DNA of 10,799 bases from JBGTKH01 sp041744735. Lineage in GTDB: Bacteria > Planctomycetota > Planctomycetia > Pirellulales > Pirellulaceae. Positions 1 to 7,431 of this stretch are shown piece by piece (position 1 is the stretch's first letter; each line of letters starts with the position of its first letter). The translations under genes and the position numbers were made by a program. The notes beneath the pieces were generated by a model. That model was not told where the DNA came from and made no database searches. It was given only the letters and a program-made list of their open reading frames with translations. The stretch spans positions 1-10,799 of the forward strand of contig JBGTKH010000451.1 in the NCBI GenBank assembly GCA_041744735.1, given 5' to 3'.

Positions 1-108
1 TCGGCGAAACAGGTTCGGCGAATGGAATGACTTTGCCGCCGACATGAAAAAAGACTCCCGACCCCGTTGCGTCCTCCAATTCTCACCGCCTCTGACCGCA
101 GCGTCTCC

Positions 109-1616
<1,508 letters not shown>

Positions 1617-1620
<4 letters not shown>

Positions 1621-3347
1621 AAAAAATCTCCGGCATCCTGATGTTGCTGATCTACATTTGCGTGGCCTCGACGCTGTTGAACGAGGCGTTCGTCAGCTCG
1701 TACAACATGCAGAACATCGCCCGCTGGAGCGCCTTGTTCGGCATCATCGGCATCGGCGTGGCGTTCGTGATCATTACGGGCGGCATTGATCTGTCGATCG
1801 GTTCGGTGATTGGTTTGATCGGCTGTCTGCTGCCCATGTTGATGACCCAGTACGGCTGGTCCGTTCCCATGTCGCTGTTAGCCGTGATGATTGTCTCGCT
1901 AGTGATCGGGCTGATCCACGGGCTGCTAATTACGAAGATGAAGTTGCAGCCGTTTGTCGTTACGCTTTGCGGGCTGTTGGTCTATCGCGGGCTTGCGCGC
2001 TGGATCACCGGAGATCAAACGCAGGGCTTCGGTACCGAGTACGATCGCACACTGCGATTAATCGCCACGGGCAAGCCGTGCAGCGTCGCGTTTGTCATTC
2101 TGGTCGTCGGAACCGTAACGGCTTTGTGGTTTGCGTGGCGACTGGTCAAGGAACTAAGCGCTTCAAGTCACGAGCGGCGGCTGGGCACGAGTCTGTTCGG
2201 CGCCATTGCGGGATTGACGCTGGCGGTGATCGGCTCGTCGCGATTCTGGTATGGATTCGAGTACGAGAGAGGCACGGCCTTAACAACGCTCGGCGGTTGG
2301 AATCTGACAACGTGGCAACTGAACATCCCCGAAGCCGGCGCCCGCTTGCCCGGAGAACTGATGTGGTGGGTCGGTTTGCTGTTCGTGCCCGCGACGCTTT
2401 GGTTCGTCGTTACGGCGATGCGCAGCGATTGGCGAAAGACGATGGGGCCGTTGGTCGCGGTGGGCGCCGCAGCCGCACTACTCGCCGGCGCAATCTGGGT
2501 CGTGGCTCAGCCCGATAGTTGGTTCCTGCCCAGCGAAAATGCGGCAGACCGCTGGCGGATGGCGGCGGTGTTTTTGTCGCTGGGATTATTCATGGGGACG
2601 CTGGCTTGGCTGGCTCAAAACGGACTGCGTGCCGGAGGCGAAGCCGCGCGCTTGCCGCTGCTGGTGGCGTCGAGCACGGCCGTGCTTTGGCTGGTCGGTA
2701 AGACGTCCATCGTGCGGCGAGCCGTCAGTGATTCGCCGGCGGCCGAGAGTCTCGATTGGCTTCTGGGCAAGACATCGATCGGCGAGACGCTGGTTCCCGC
2801 CCCGTTCTTTGTGCTCATGGTGCTGGGAGCCGTGGCGGCCGTCTTTCTGAACATGACGATTTACGGCCGGTACTTGCTGGCTCTGGGACGCAACGAAGAG
2901 GCGGCGCGTTACAGCGGCATCAAGACCGACCGCATGGTCATCCTGGCGTATGTCATTTGTGCCGGCACGGCGGGACTGGGCGGAATATTGTTCGCATTAG
3001 ACGGAAACTCTGTGCAACCGTCGGGCCACGGCAGTTTCTACGAGCTATACGCGATCGCTGCCGCCGTGCTTGGCGGCTGCAGTTTGCGCGGCGGCGAAGG
3101 TTCGATTCTCGGTGTCGTGATTGGCGCCGCGGTGATGCGTGTGTTATACAACTCGATCAATCTGCTGGGCATACCGTCGCAGTTGGAGTTCGCCATCATC
3201 GGCGCCGTAATTCTGATCGGCGTCATCGTCGACGAACTGGTGAAGCGCGTGGCCGCTCGTCGGCGCGCCTTGCACGAGGCGGCCTTTGCCGAGGAGGCAC
3301 GCGCGAAAACCGCCATGCTCGAGCGCACTGAGCGGATGTTGAAGTAG
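1617..3347 (+). CDS. Sugar ABC transporter permease (RbsC type) with a large central insertion
   Basis: Inner-membrane channel subunit partnering the ATPase just upstream. The N-terminal part (about 1-150) has the permease hallmark GGIDLSIGS (55-63) and several membrane segments. The C-terminal part (about 395-545) has the second hallmark, YGRYLLALGRNEEAARYSGI (416-435), followed by AAAVLGGCSLRGGEGSILG (481-499), as in RbsC-type permeases. Family members are usually about 320-350 residues; this one is 576. The excess lies at about 153-394, where I see roughly six hydrophobic stretches (about 156-174, 191-207, 249-267, 278-297, 315-333, 346-360) joined by charged loops. The reading frame is open throughout, so this is an in-frame insertion and not a fusion artefact visible here. 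The C-terminal tail (about 543-576) is charged, probably helical and cytoplasmic. The start is fixed by the 4-bp overlap with the ATPase stop. No binding-protein gene follows. Confidence 0.92.
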
Positions 3348-3372
3348 CGCGGATTGCCGAGTTTGTTACCCA

Positions 3373-3466
3373 ATTCGTTTAACCCGTAGCCGTAGGCGAG
3401 GGAATCTGAATGACGGCGAGCCTGCTGCGGCAGACAACCTCGCCTGCGGCTACGGGTTAAACGAAT
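3373..3466. repeat. Near-perfect 29-bp inverted repeat (hairpin element)
   Basis: Left arm 3373-3401 and right arm 3438-3466 are reverse complements with one mismatch in 29 positions. They are separated by a 36-nt loop containing a small inner stem, CTGC/GCAG (3422-3425 and 3430-3433). The element sits 25 bp after the permease stop and 17 bp before the broken MFS gene. There is no T-run after either arm, so it is not a classic intrinsic terminator, although such a strong stem could still slow transcription or protect an mRNA 3' end. A dispersed REP- or MITE-like element is the simplest reading. Confidence 0.85.
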
Positions 3467-3483
3467 CGCCGGCTTAGCTAATC

Positions 3484-3794
3484 ATGGACCTACTGGCAAC
3501 TCCGACACGCCGCAAAGTTCTATTCGCGGCCTTGTACTTGAGCGAAGGTGCGCCGATTGGATTTATTTGGTGGGCGTTGCCAACACGGTTGCGCATGGCG
3601 GGGGTGACAGTCGAGCAAATCACGTTGCTGACGGCGGTGCTGGTGTTGCCATGGGCCTTCAAGTTTCTTTGGGCGTAACTGGATGGAATTACGCCGCCGC
3701 GTTTGCAACGATGAGCGGCCTCGCGCTTCTGTCTTTGCCCGTGCTGGCGCTCATGCGGCTGAACGGCGACGAAGATGCGAACTCGGTTACGTAA
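3484..3794 (+). pseudogene. Remnant of an MFS transporter with its middle deleted
   Basis: From ATG 3484 the frame reads LYLSEGAPIGFIWWALPTRL and then VLPWAFKFLWA. This resembles the first two membrane segments and the loop motif of an MFS permease, with an AmpG-like flavour. It stops at 3678 after 64 residues. In another frame, from about 3680 to the stop at 3792-3794, the sequence reads GWNYAAAFATMSGLALLSLPVLALMRL and a short polar tail. This looks like the last membrane segment of the same kind of protein. An intact MFS protein has about 400 or more residues, so roughly 300 residues appear to be missing and the two ends are joined out of frame. The junction lies somewhere near 3665-3685. 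No Shine-Dalgarno is seen. The alternative, a genuine two-helix protein, is less likely because both fragments look like ends of one family. The AmpG assignment is from memory of the motif only. Confidence 0.72.
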
Positions 3795-3857
3795 TGGGCC
3801 TCAATGCATTAGAATGACAAGCACCGTTGGCTCGCGCCGCAACGGTTGATGTTCAAC

Positions 3858-4033
3858 GTCCCCTGCCAGCTCGTCTGGCAGGCACATAAGTTTTCCGGCA
3901 GGAAGCCAAGTTGCGCGCTCAGCCGGCGGAAACTTTGTTCCCTGCCAGTCAAGCTGGCAGGGGAACCGGTGTGAGGCGACGCCGCGTTTAGCTGGTCAAA
4001 CTTTTGTTCCTGCCAGACGAGCTGGCAGGGGAC
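3858..4033. repeat. Three related palindromes; the outer two form a perfect 25-bp inverted repeat
   Basis: Each unit is CTGCCAG-N5-CTGGCAG, a 7-bp stem with a 5-nt loop, at 3863-3881, 3942-3960 and 4010-4028. The first and third are exact reverse complements over 25 bp (3858-3882 against 4009-4033), loop included. The middle copy has a different loop (TCAAG) but has the same orientation and flanks as the third, each being preceded by a run close to AAACTTTGTTC. The order is therefore one inverted unit followed by two direct ones. This fits a REP/REPIN-type element. It could also form alternative hairpins in the leader of the downstream gene. Confidence 0.85.
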
Positions 4034-4085
4034 AACTTCAACATTCACCTCGTAGAAGTTGTCGAATCAGAAATCTTGATTGAAC

Positions 4086-4089
4086 GGAG
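4086..4089 (+). promoter_or_regulatory. Shine-Dalgarno GGAG for the GNAT/nitrilase gene
   Basis: GGAG lies 6 nt before ATG 4096 and supports that start; the next in-frame Met codons are inside the conserved acetyltransferase domain. Confidence 0.7.
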
Positions 4090-4095
4090 TTACCA

Positions 4096-5652
4096 ATGGT
4101 CGAACTCGACCTCCGAGAATTTGAACGCAACATCCACGTACGTCCGCTGACGATGGACGATTACGACGCGCTGGTGGCGATGCAGGCCAAGTGTTTTCCC
4201 GGCATGGCCACGTGGTCGCGCGAGCAGTTGGCCAGCCAACTGCAACATTTCGCGGAAGGGCAAATCGCCGTCGAGTACGAGGGGCTGGTGGTGGCGTCGT
4301 CGAGCAGCCTGATCGTGGATTTCAGCCATTACAGCGACTGGCACAATTGGAAGGTGATTGCCGACAGCGGCTTCATCCGCAATCACAATCCCAATGGCGA
4401 CACGCTGTACGGCATCGAGATCATGGTCGACCCGGACTTCCGCGGCCACAAGCTGTCGCGGCGGCTGTACGACGCGCGGAAGGAACTGTGCCGCGAACGC
4501 AACCTGGCCCGCATCATCATCGCCGGCCGCATTCCCGGCTATGGCCAGCACGCAGACGAGATGTCGGCCCGCGAGTACGTCGAGCAAGTGATGAGCAAGG
4601 CGTTAATCGATCCGGTGCTGACGATGCAAGTGGCCAACGGCTTCGCGCTCAAGGGACTGATCCCCAACTACCTGCCATCCGACACGTCGTCGCGCGGCTA
4701 CGCGGCGTTTTTGGAATGGACCAATCTGGACTACGTGGCGGGTGCGAAGCGGCGGTTCCACGCGGTCGAGTCGGTGCGGATCAGCGTCGTGCAGTACCAA
4801 ATGCGGGCGATCAACAGCTTCGAGGAATTCGCTCGCCAGTGCGAGTACTTTATCGACGTGGCGTCGGACTACAAGAGCGACTTTGTGCTGTTCCCCGAAC
4901 TGCTCACGACGCAGCTCATGTCGTGCGTGGAGAGCAAACGGCCGGGCTTGGCGGCACGGCAAATTTCGGAGTACACGCCCGAGTACCTGGAGTTGTTCAG
5001 CAAACTGTCGGTCAAGTTCGACTGCAACGTCATCGGCGGCTCGCACTTCACGGTGGAGGACGACGAACTGTACAACATCTCCTACCTGTTCCGCCGCGAC
5101 GGCACGATCGGCAAGCAGTACAAGTTGCATGTCACACCCAGCGAACGTCGCTGGTGGGGCGTCACGCCCGGCGACAAGCTGGAGGTGTTCGACACCGACT
5201 GCGGCAAGATCGCTATCGTGATCTGCTACGACATTGAATTCCCGGAGTTGGCTCGCATCGCCGCCGACAAAGGAGCCCGCATCCTGTTCGTGCCCTTCAA
5301 CACCGACACGCGGCAAGGCTACCTGCGCGTGCGGCTGTGCGCGCAGGCCCGCTGCATCGAGAACCACCAGTACGTAGCCATCGCCGGCTGTACGGGCAAC
5401 TTGCCGTTTGTCGAGAACGTAGACATCCACTACGCCCAGTCCGGCATCTACACTCCCGCCGACTTCTCCTTCTCCCGCGACGGCGTCGCCGCCGAGTGCA
5501 CCGCCAACGTCGAGACCATCGTCATCCATGACGTAGACGTAGAACTGCTGCACCGCCACCGCCACATGGGCACCGTCCAAAACTGGAACGACCGCCGCCG
5601 CGACTTGTACAAGATCATCTACCAAGAAGACGACCAGCAGCACGAGGTCTGA
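4096..5652 (+). CDS. Bifunctional GNAT acetyltransferase / carbon-nitrogen hydrolase (YhcX-like)
   Basis: A 518-residue two-domain fusion. Residues about 12-210 form a GNAT N-acetyltransferase-like domain. It contains IEIMVDPDFRGHKLSRRLYDA (107-127), which matches the acetyl-CoA-binding motif A with its R/Q-x-x-G-x-G/A-like turn relaxed to RGHKLS. Residues about 226-500 form a nitrilase-superfamily domain with all three catalytic positions: Glu in FPELL (E268), Lys in YKLH (K343) and Cys in VICYDIEFPE (C377). An amidase-type hydrolysis of a carbon-nitrogen bond is expected in the cytoplasm. No signal peptide is seen. The same fusion is known as a recognised family, including Bacillus YhcX, but its substrate is unknown to me. 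The gene stands alone between two repeat blocks, so context gives no pathway. Start ATG 4096 is supported by GGAG 6 nt upstream. The length is normal for the fused family. Confidence 0.95.
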   Translation: MVELDLREFERNIHVRPLTMDDYDALVAMQAKCFPGMATWSREQLASQLQHFAEGQIAVEYEGLVVASSSSLIVDFSHYSDWHNWKVIADSGFIRNHNPNGDTLYGIEIMVDPDFRGHKLSRRLYDARKELCRERNLARIIIAGRIPGYGQHADEMSAREYVEQVMSKALIDPVLTMQVANGFALKGLIPNYLPSDTSSRGYAAFLEWTNLDYVAGAKRRFHAVESVRISVVQYQMRAINSFEEFARQCEYFIDVASDYKSDFVLFPELLTTQLMSCVESKRPGLAARQISEYTPEYLELFSKLSVKFDCNVIGGSHFTVEDDELYNISYLFRRDGTIGKQYKLHVTPSERRWWGVTPGDKLEVFDTDCGKIAIVICYDIEFPELARIAADKGARILFVPFNTDTRQGYLRVRLCAQARCIENHQYVAIAGCTGNLPFVENVDIHYAQSGIYTPADFSFSRDGVAAECTANVETIVIHDVDVELLHRHRHMGTVQNWNDRRRDLYKIIYQEDDQQHEV

Positions 5653-5668
5653 GCCGCAAACCTCTCCG

Positions 5669-5880
5669 CTCGTTGTGGGCTGGTCTCGTTGTGGGCTGGT
5701 CTCGTTGTGGTCTCGTTGTGGGCTCGCTGTGGGCTGGTCTCCCGACCTGCCCACGTTTCGGACCGCAGGTCTCACCGCGATTCGAGGAGACATACTTTCG
5801 AGATAGTGGGACGGTCGGGAGACCGTCCCACAACGGTGACCGTCCCACAACGGTGACCGTCCCACAACGGTGACCGTCGG
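5669..5880. repeat. Symmetrical repeat block: two inverted hairpins flanked by short tandem arrays
   Basis: The left array (5669-5738) is built of a 16-bp unit CTCGTTGTGGGCTGGT. Two perfect copies (5669-5684, 5685-5700) are followed by shortened and varied copies. The right array has three perfect 17-bp copies of GACCGTCCCACAACGGT (5821-5871) and the start of a fourth. The right unit is a diverged reverse complement of the left one. At the inner edges are two 26-nt hairpins: 5729-5754 (11-bp arms with one mismatch, loop TCCC) and 5806-5831 (perfect 11-bp arms, loop GGGA). The second is the diverged reverse complement of the first, with 51 nt between them. The whole lies between convergent genes and ends 5 bp from the stop codon of the minus-strand gene. 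A REPIN-like element with outward expansion is the best reading. Confidence 0.85.
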
Positions 5881-5885
5881 GACGA

Positions 5886-6071
5886 CTAGCAATCGAGGCA
5901 GCGGATGTCCTCAAAGATTTCGTCTTGCTTATCGGACTTGTCGCGCGCGTAGTTCACGAGGCAGCGTACGGCCTTGCCGATGTCCGGGAGCGCGTATTGA
6001 TTGACCATTTCACCGAGAAACTGGTTCATCGACTTCTCCAATTCGATCGAAACCGTGATCTTGTCTTTCAT
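5886..6071 (-). CDS. Small protein, possibly ribbon-helix-helix type, with C-terminal Cys pair
   Basis: The 61-residue protein begins MKDKITVSIELEKSMNQFL, a short beta-strand-like start followed by predicted helices, which suggests but does not prove a ribbon-helix-helix DNA-binding fold. The middle reads YALPDIGKAVRCLVNYARD (26-44). The end reads EIFEDIRCLDC, with Cys at 37, 58 and 61; the last two could bind metal or form a disulfide. I recall similar small proteins of unknown function ending in a comparable RCLxC motif, but I cannot name a family. The frame is open upstream to 6206, yet I chose ATG 6071 because GGAG sits 10 nt before it (6082-6085 on this strand) and the upstream residues look unstructured. 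The gene converges on the GNAT/nitrilase gene with the repeat block between them. Regulatory partners are not evident. Confidence 0.7.
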   Translation of the reverse strand: MKDKITVSIELEKSMNQFLGEMVNQYALPDIGKAVRCLVNYARDKSDKQDEIFEDIRCLDC

Positions 6072-6231
6072 CGTCGCAGATCTCCATGAAGACGGAAATG
6101 AGTAAAAAAACAATGCACGCCACTGCAGCGTTCGTAAGCGACGCGCTAGGAAATTAGCAGTTTCGTTTACCCTCGGCAAGCATCGACCGCCTGCTCCACG
6201 AGTCATTACCTATGTTTGCGTTCACTCACGC

Positions 6232-6285
6232 GCCAGCGCGGCTCCGCTGGGGCTTCGGAAATTCAGCCCATCCACCCGCGCTGGC
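6232..6285. repeat. 10-bp inverted repeat upstream of hicB
   Basis: GCCAGCGCGG (6232-6241) and CCGCGCTGGC (6276-6285) are perfect reverse complements 34 bp apart. The left arm also pairs locally with CGCTGG at 6245-6250. It may be a remnant of another palindromic repeat family. It is too far from the hicB start (about 155 bp) to be an obvious operator. Confidence 0.55.
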
Positions 6286-6429
6286 CTCGCCACGTTCAGC
6301 GTGATACAATCCTCAAAATCCACGCCGCGGCCGTCTCTCGAGTGCTTTGCGTCTCAGTTCGACTGAATTCTCTCACGTGATCGCTCCTAAGGCTCCGCGA
6401 TAAGCAATACAACCCGATACGTTGCGCCC

Positions 6430-6434
6430 GGAGG
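6430..6434 (+). promoter_or_regulatory. Shine-Dalgarno GGAGG for hicB
   Basis: GGAGG lies 5 nt before ATG 6440. It decides the start against an in-frame TTG at 6422, which lies upstream of this ribosome-binding site. Confidence 0.75.
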
Positions 6435-6439
6435 TGTTC

Positions 6440-6649
6440 ATGCGATCGTTTACTGCTGTGATCGAGCGTTGTTCGGAAACCGGACTTTTCGTCGGCTACG
6501 TTCCAGGGTTTGCGGGTGCGCATTCCCAAGCCGGCAGCATGGACGAACTGAAACACAACCTCATGGAAGTGATTTCCATGTTGCTGGAGGACGGCGAGCC
6601 GAAGCTGGATGCCGAGTTTATCGGTACGCAGACCTTACAGGTTTCGTAG
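6440..6649 (+). CDS. hicB: HicB-type antitoxin (short form)
   Basis: A 69-residue protein with the HicB partial RNase-H-like fold pattern: an opening strand (SFTAVIERCSETGLFVGYVP, 3-22), the turn G23-F-A-G-A-H-S-Q, then a helix, SMDELKHNLMEVISMLLEDGEP (33-54). It is expected to bind and neutralise the HicA-like toxin encoded 2 bp downstream. The usual extra C-terminal DNA-binding domain (helix-turn-helix or ribbon-helix-helix) of longer HicB proteins is absent. This short class is known, but it leaves open how the operon regulates itself. The antitoxin gene comes first, the reverse of the classical hicAB order. The start at ATG 6440 is supported by GGAGG. Confidence 0.88.
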   Translation: MRSFTAVIERCSETGLFVGYVPGFAGAHSQAGSMDELKHNLMEVISMLLEDGEPKLDAEFIGTQTLQVS

Positions 6650-6651
6650 CC

Positions 6652-6879
6652 ATGGGCAAGCTTCCGGTGCTAAAGCCTCAGCAAGTGATTGCCCGTCTGG
6701 AGGCGTTGGGGTTTGTCGAAGTTCGCCAGCGTGGTTCGCATAAGCAGTTTCGCCACGCGGATGGCCGCGGCACGACGGTGCCGTTTCACAAAGGGCGCGA
6801 TCTTTCGCCAATTCTACTGCGCCAAATAGCTCGCGATATTGGCATCACGGCCGAGGAATTCGTGGCTGTCGATCAATAA
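6652..6879 (+). CDS. hicA: HicA-type mRNA interferase toxin
   Basis: A 75-residue protein with the HicA double-stranded-RNA-binding-like fold. The start helix KPQQVIARLEALGF (8-21) is followed by the family core RQRGSHKQFRHADG (25-38), which contains the presumed catalytic His H30 in GSH. Next come TTVPFHKGRDLSPILLRQIARDIGIT (41-66), including the second typical segment VPFHKG-[RK]-[DE]-L. HicA toxins cleave mRNA on or near the ribosome, and the partner HicB blocks the catalytic His. ATG 6652 starts 2 bp after the hicB stop, so the two are translationally coupled. All key residues are present, so the toxin looks intact. It ends 45 bp before the convergent minus-strand gene, with no recognisable terminator between them. 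Confidence 0.92.
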   Translation: MGKLPVLKPQQVIARLEALGFVEVRQRGSHKQFRHADGRGTTVPFHKGRDLSPILLRQIARDIGITAEEFVAVDQ

Positions 6880-6924
6880 ATTCGATTACTGAGCGACGAC
6901 GCCGACCGATAAACTTGCGGCAAA

Positions 6925-7410
6925 TCAGCGAACGTTCGGTACGCGCGCGATGCTGATTGATTGGGGGAGTGAGTCCAGCCAGTGGCGAGTGCGGGTGAGG
7001 ATGGGGGAATCGGGTGGGACTTGGCCGATGAGTGTGAATTGGTCGCGTTGCAGCGACAGGCGCAACTGAGTCAGGTGCTGTTGCAGGTTGCTCAAACACG
7101 CCGCGGTTTCGGCGTCGGTTAAGTCGTGACGCACGAATTGCACTTCGCCCGCGCGGCGCTGACGGTCGAGTTGGGCGAGGCGGCCGTGGTCGGCTTTGAT
7201 GAGGCGGCCGTTCAGGTACAGGCGGCGGAGTTCGCCTTGCGAGTTGAACTGGTACACGGGGTCGGCGCCGATGTAGATGCTGGCCGCACCGTCGCGGCGG
7301 AAGCCGATCACCACGTGCTCGTCGTAGCCCGGAACGGCCAATTCGGCACGCTCGACCAGCGCCGTGGCTTCTTGCAAAATGTCTTCACGATCGGCTTCGA
7401 TACGTGGCAT
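6925..7410 (-). CDS. Uncharacterised protein, 161 residues, downstream of the metallohydrolase
   Basis: Function not recognised. The protein is soluble-looking and without signal peptide or membrane segments. It opens with an acidic helix (DREDILQEATALVERAEL, 7-24). A strand-rich middle reads VVIGFRRDGAASIYIGADPVYQFN (33-56) and ELRRLYLNGRLIKADHGRL (60-78), rich in Gly and aromatic residues. A helical second half (about 97-121) follows, and the tail ends in basic residues. I recall similar planctomycete hypothetical proteins with a comparable GAASIYxGxDPVYQFN block, but I cannot give a family name. It starts 21 bp after the stop of the metallohydrolase gene on the same strand, so co-transcription is likely. 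No Shine-Dalgarno is evident at ATG 7410. It converges with hicA. Confidence 0.75.
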   Translation of the reverse strand: MPRIEADREDILQEATALVERAELAVPGYDEHVVIGFRRDGAASIYIGADPVYQFNSQGELRRLYLNGRLIKADHGRLAQLDRQRRAGEVQFVRHDLTDAETAACLSNLQQHLTQLRLSLQRDQFTLIGQVPPDSPILTRTRHWLDSLPQSISIARVPNVR

Positions 7411-7431
7411 GAGGATGGTCCGCTTGTGCGC

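Larger units (their letters stand above)
3795..4095. other. Gene-free stretch dominated by palindromic repeats
   Basis: I see no credible gene here. The region contains the three related palindromes described separately (3858-4033) and the Shine-Dalgarno of the downstream gene. A 79-codon minus-strand frame (4048-3809) runs across the palindromes, but it is made of repeat sequence and has no family likeness. No convincing promoter pair is visible for the downstream gene. Confidence 0.7.
6072..6439. other. Gene-free stretch between the small minus-strand gene and hicB
   Basis: About 370 bp without a convincing gene. It must hold the promoters of two divergent units. It contains a 10-bp perfect inverted repeat (6232-6241 with 6276-6285) and a nested 6-bp stem (6233-6238 with 6245-6250). 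A TACAAT at 6305-6310 resembles a -10 box on the plus strand but has no good -35 partner. The minus-strand frame at 6296-6556 overlaps hicB and is rejected. Confidence 0.6.

Noticed and set aside
1..108. Possible end of an upstream gene or a short frame starting at 44
   Set aside because: Different frames end or stay open here and none shows a recognisable C-terminus. The frame from 44 overlaps the ABC ATPase start and has no family likeness.
3373..3466. Intrinsic terminator for the transporter operon
   Set aside because: The stem is strong, but neither arm is followed by a T-run and the 36-nt loop is too large for a typical terminator.
3809..4048. 79-residue minus-strand frame over the triple palindrome
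   Set aside because: Its translation is mostly repeat sequence, with no start signal or domain.
5673..5873. Short frames on both strands inside the tandem repeat block
   Set aside because: They encode only the repeat unit in translation and have no ribosome-binding site or family likeness.
5669..5880. CRISPR array
   Set aside because: The 16- and 17-bp units are directly contiguous without unique spacers, and no cas genes are present.
4603..5892. 429-residue minus-strand frame opposite the GNAT/nitrilase gene
   Set aside because: The plus-strand product has two complete domains with catalytic residues. The minus frame has the Val/Asp/Arg-rich look of an antisense shadow and runs into the repeat block.
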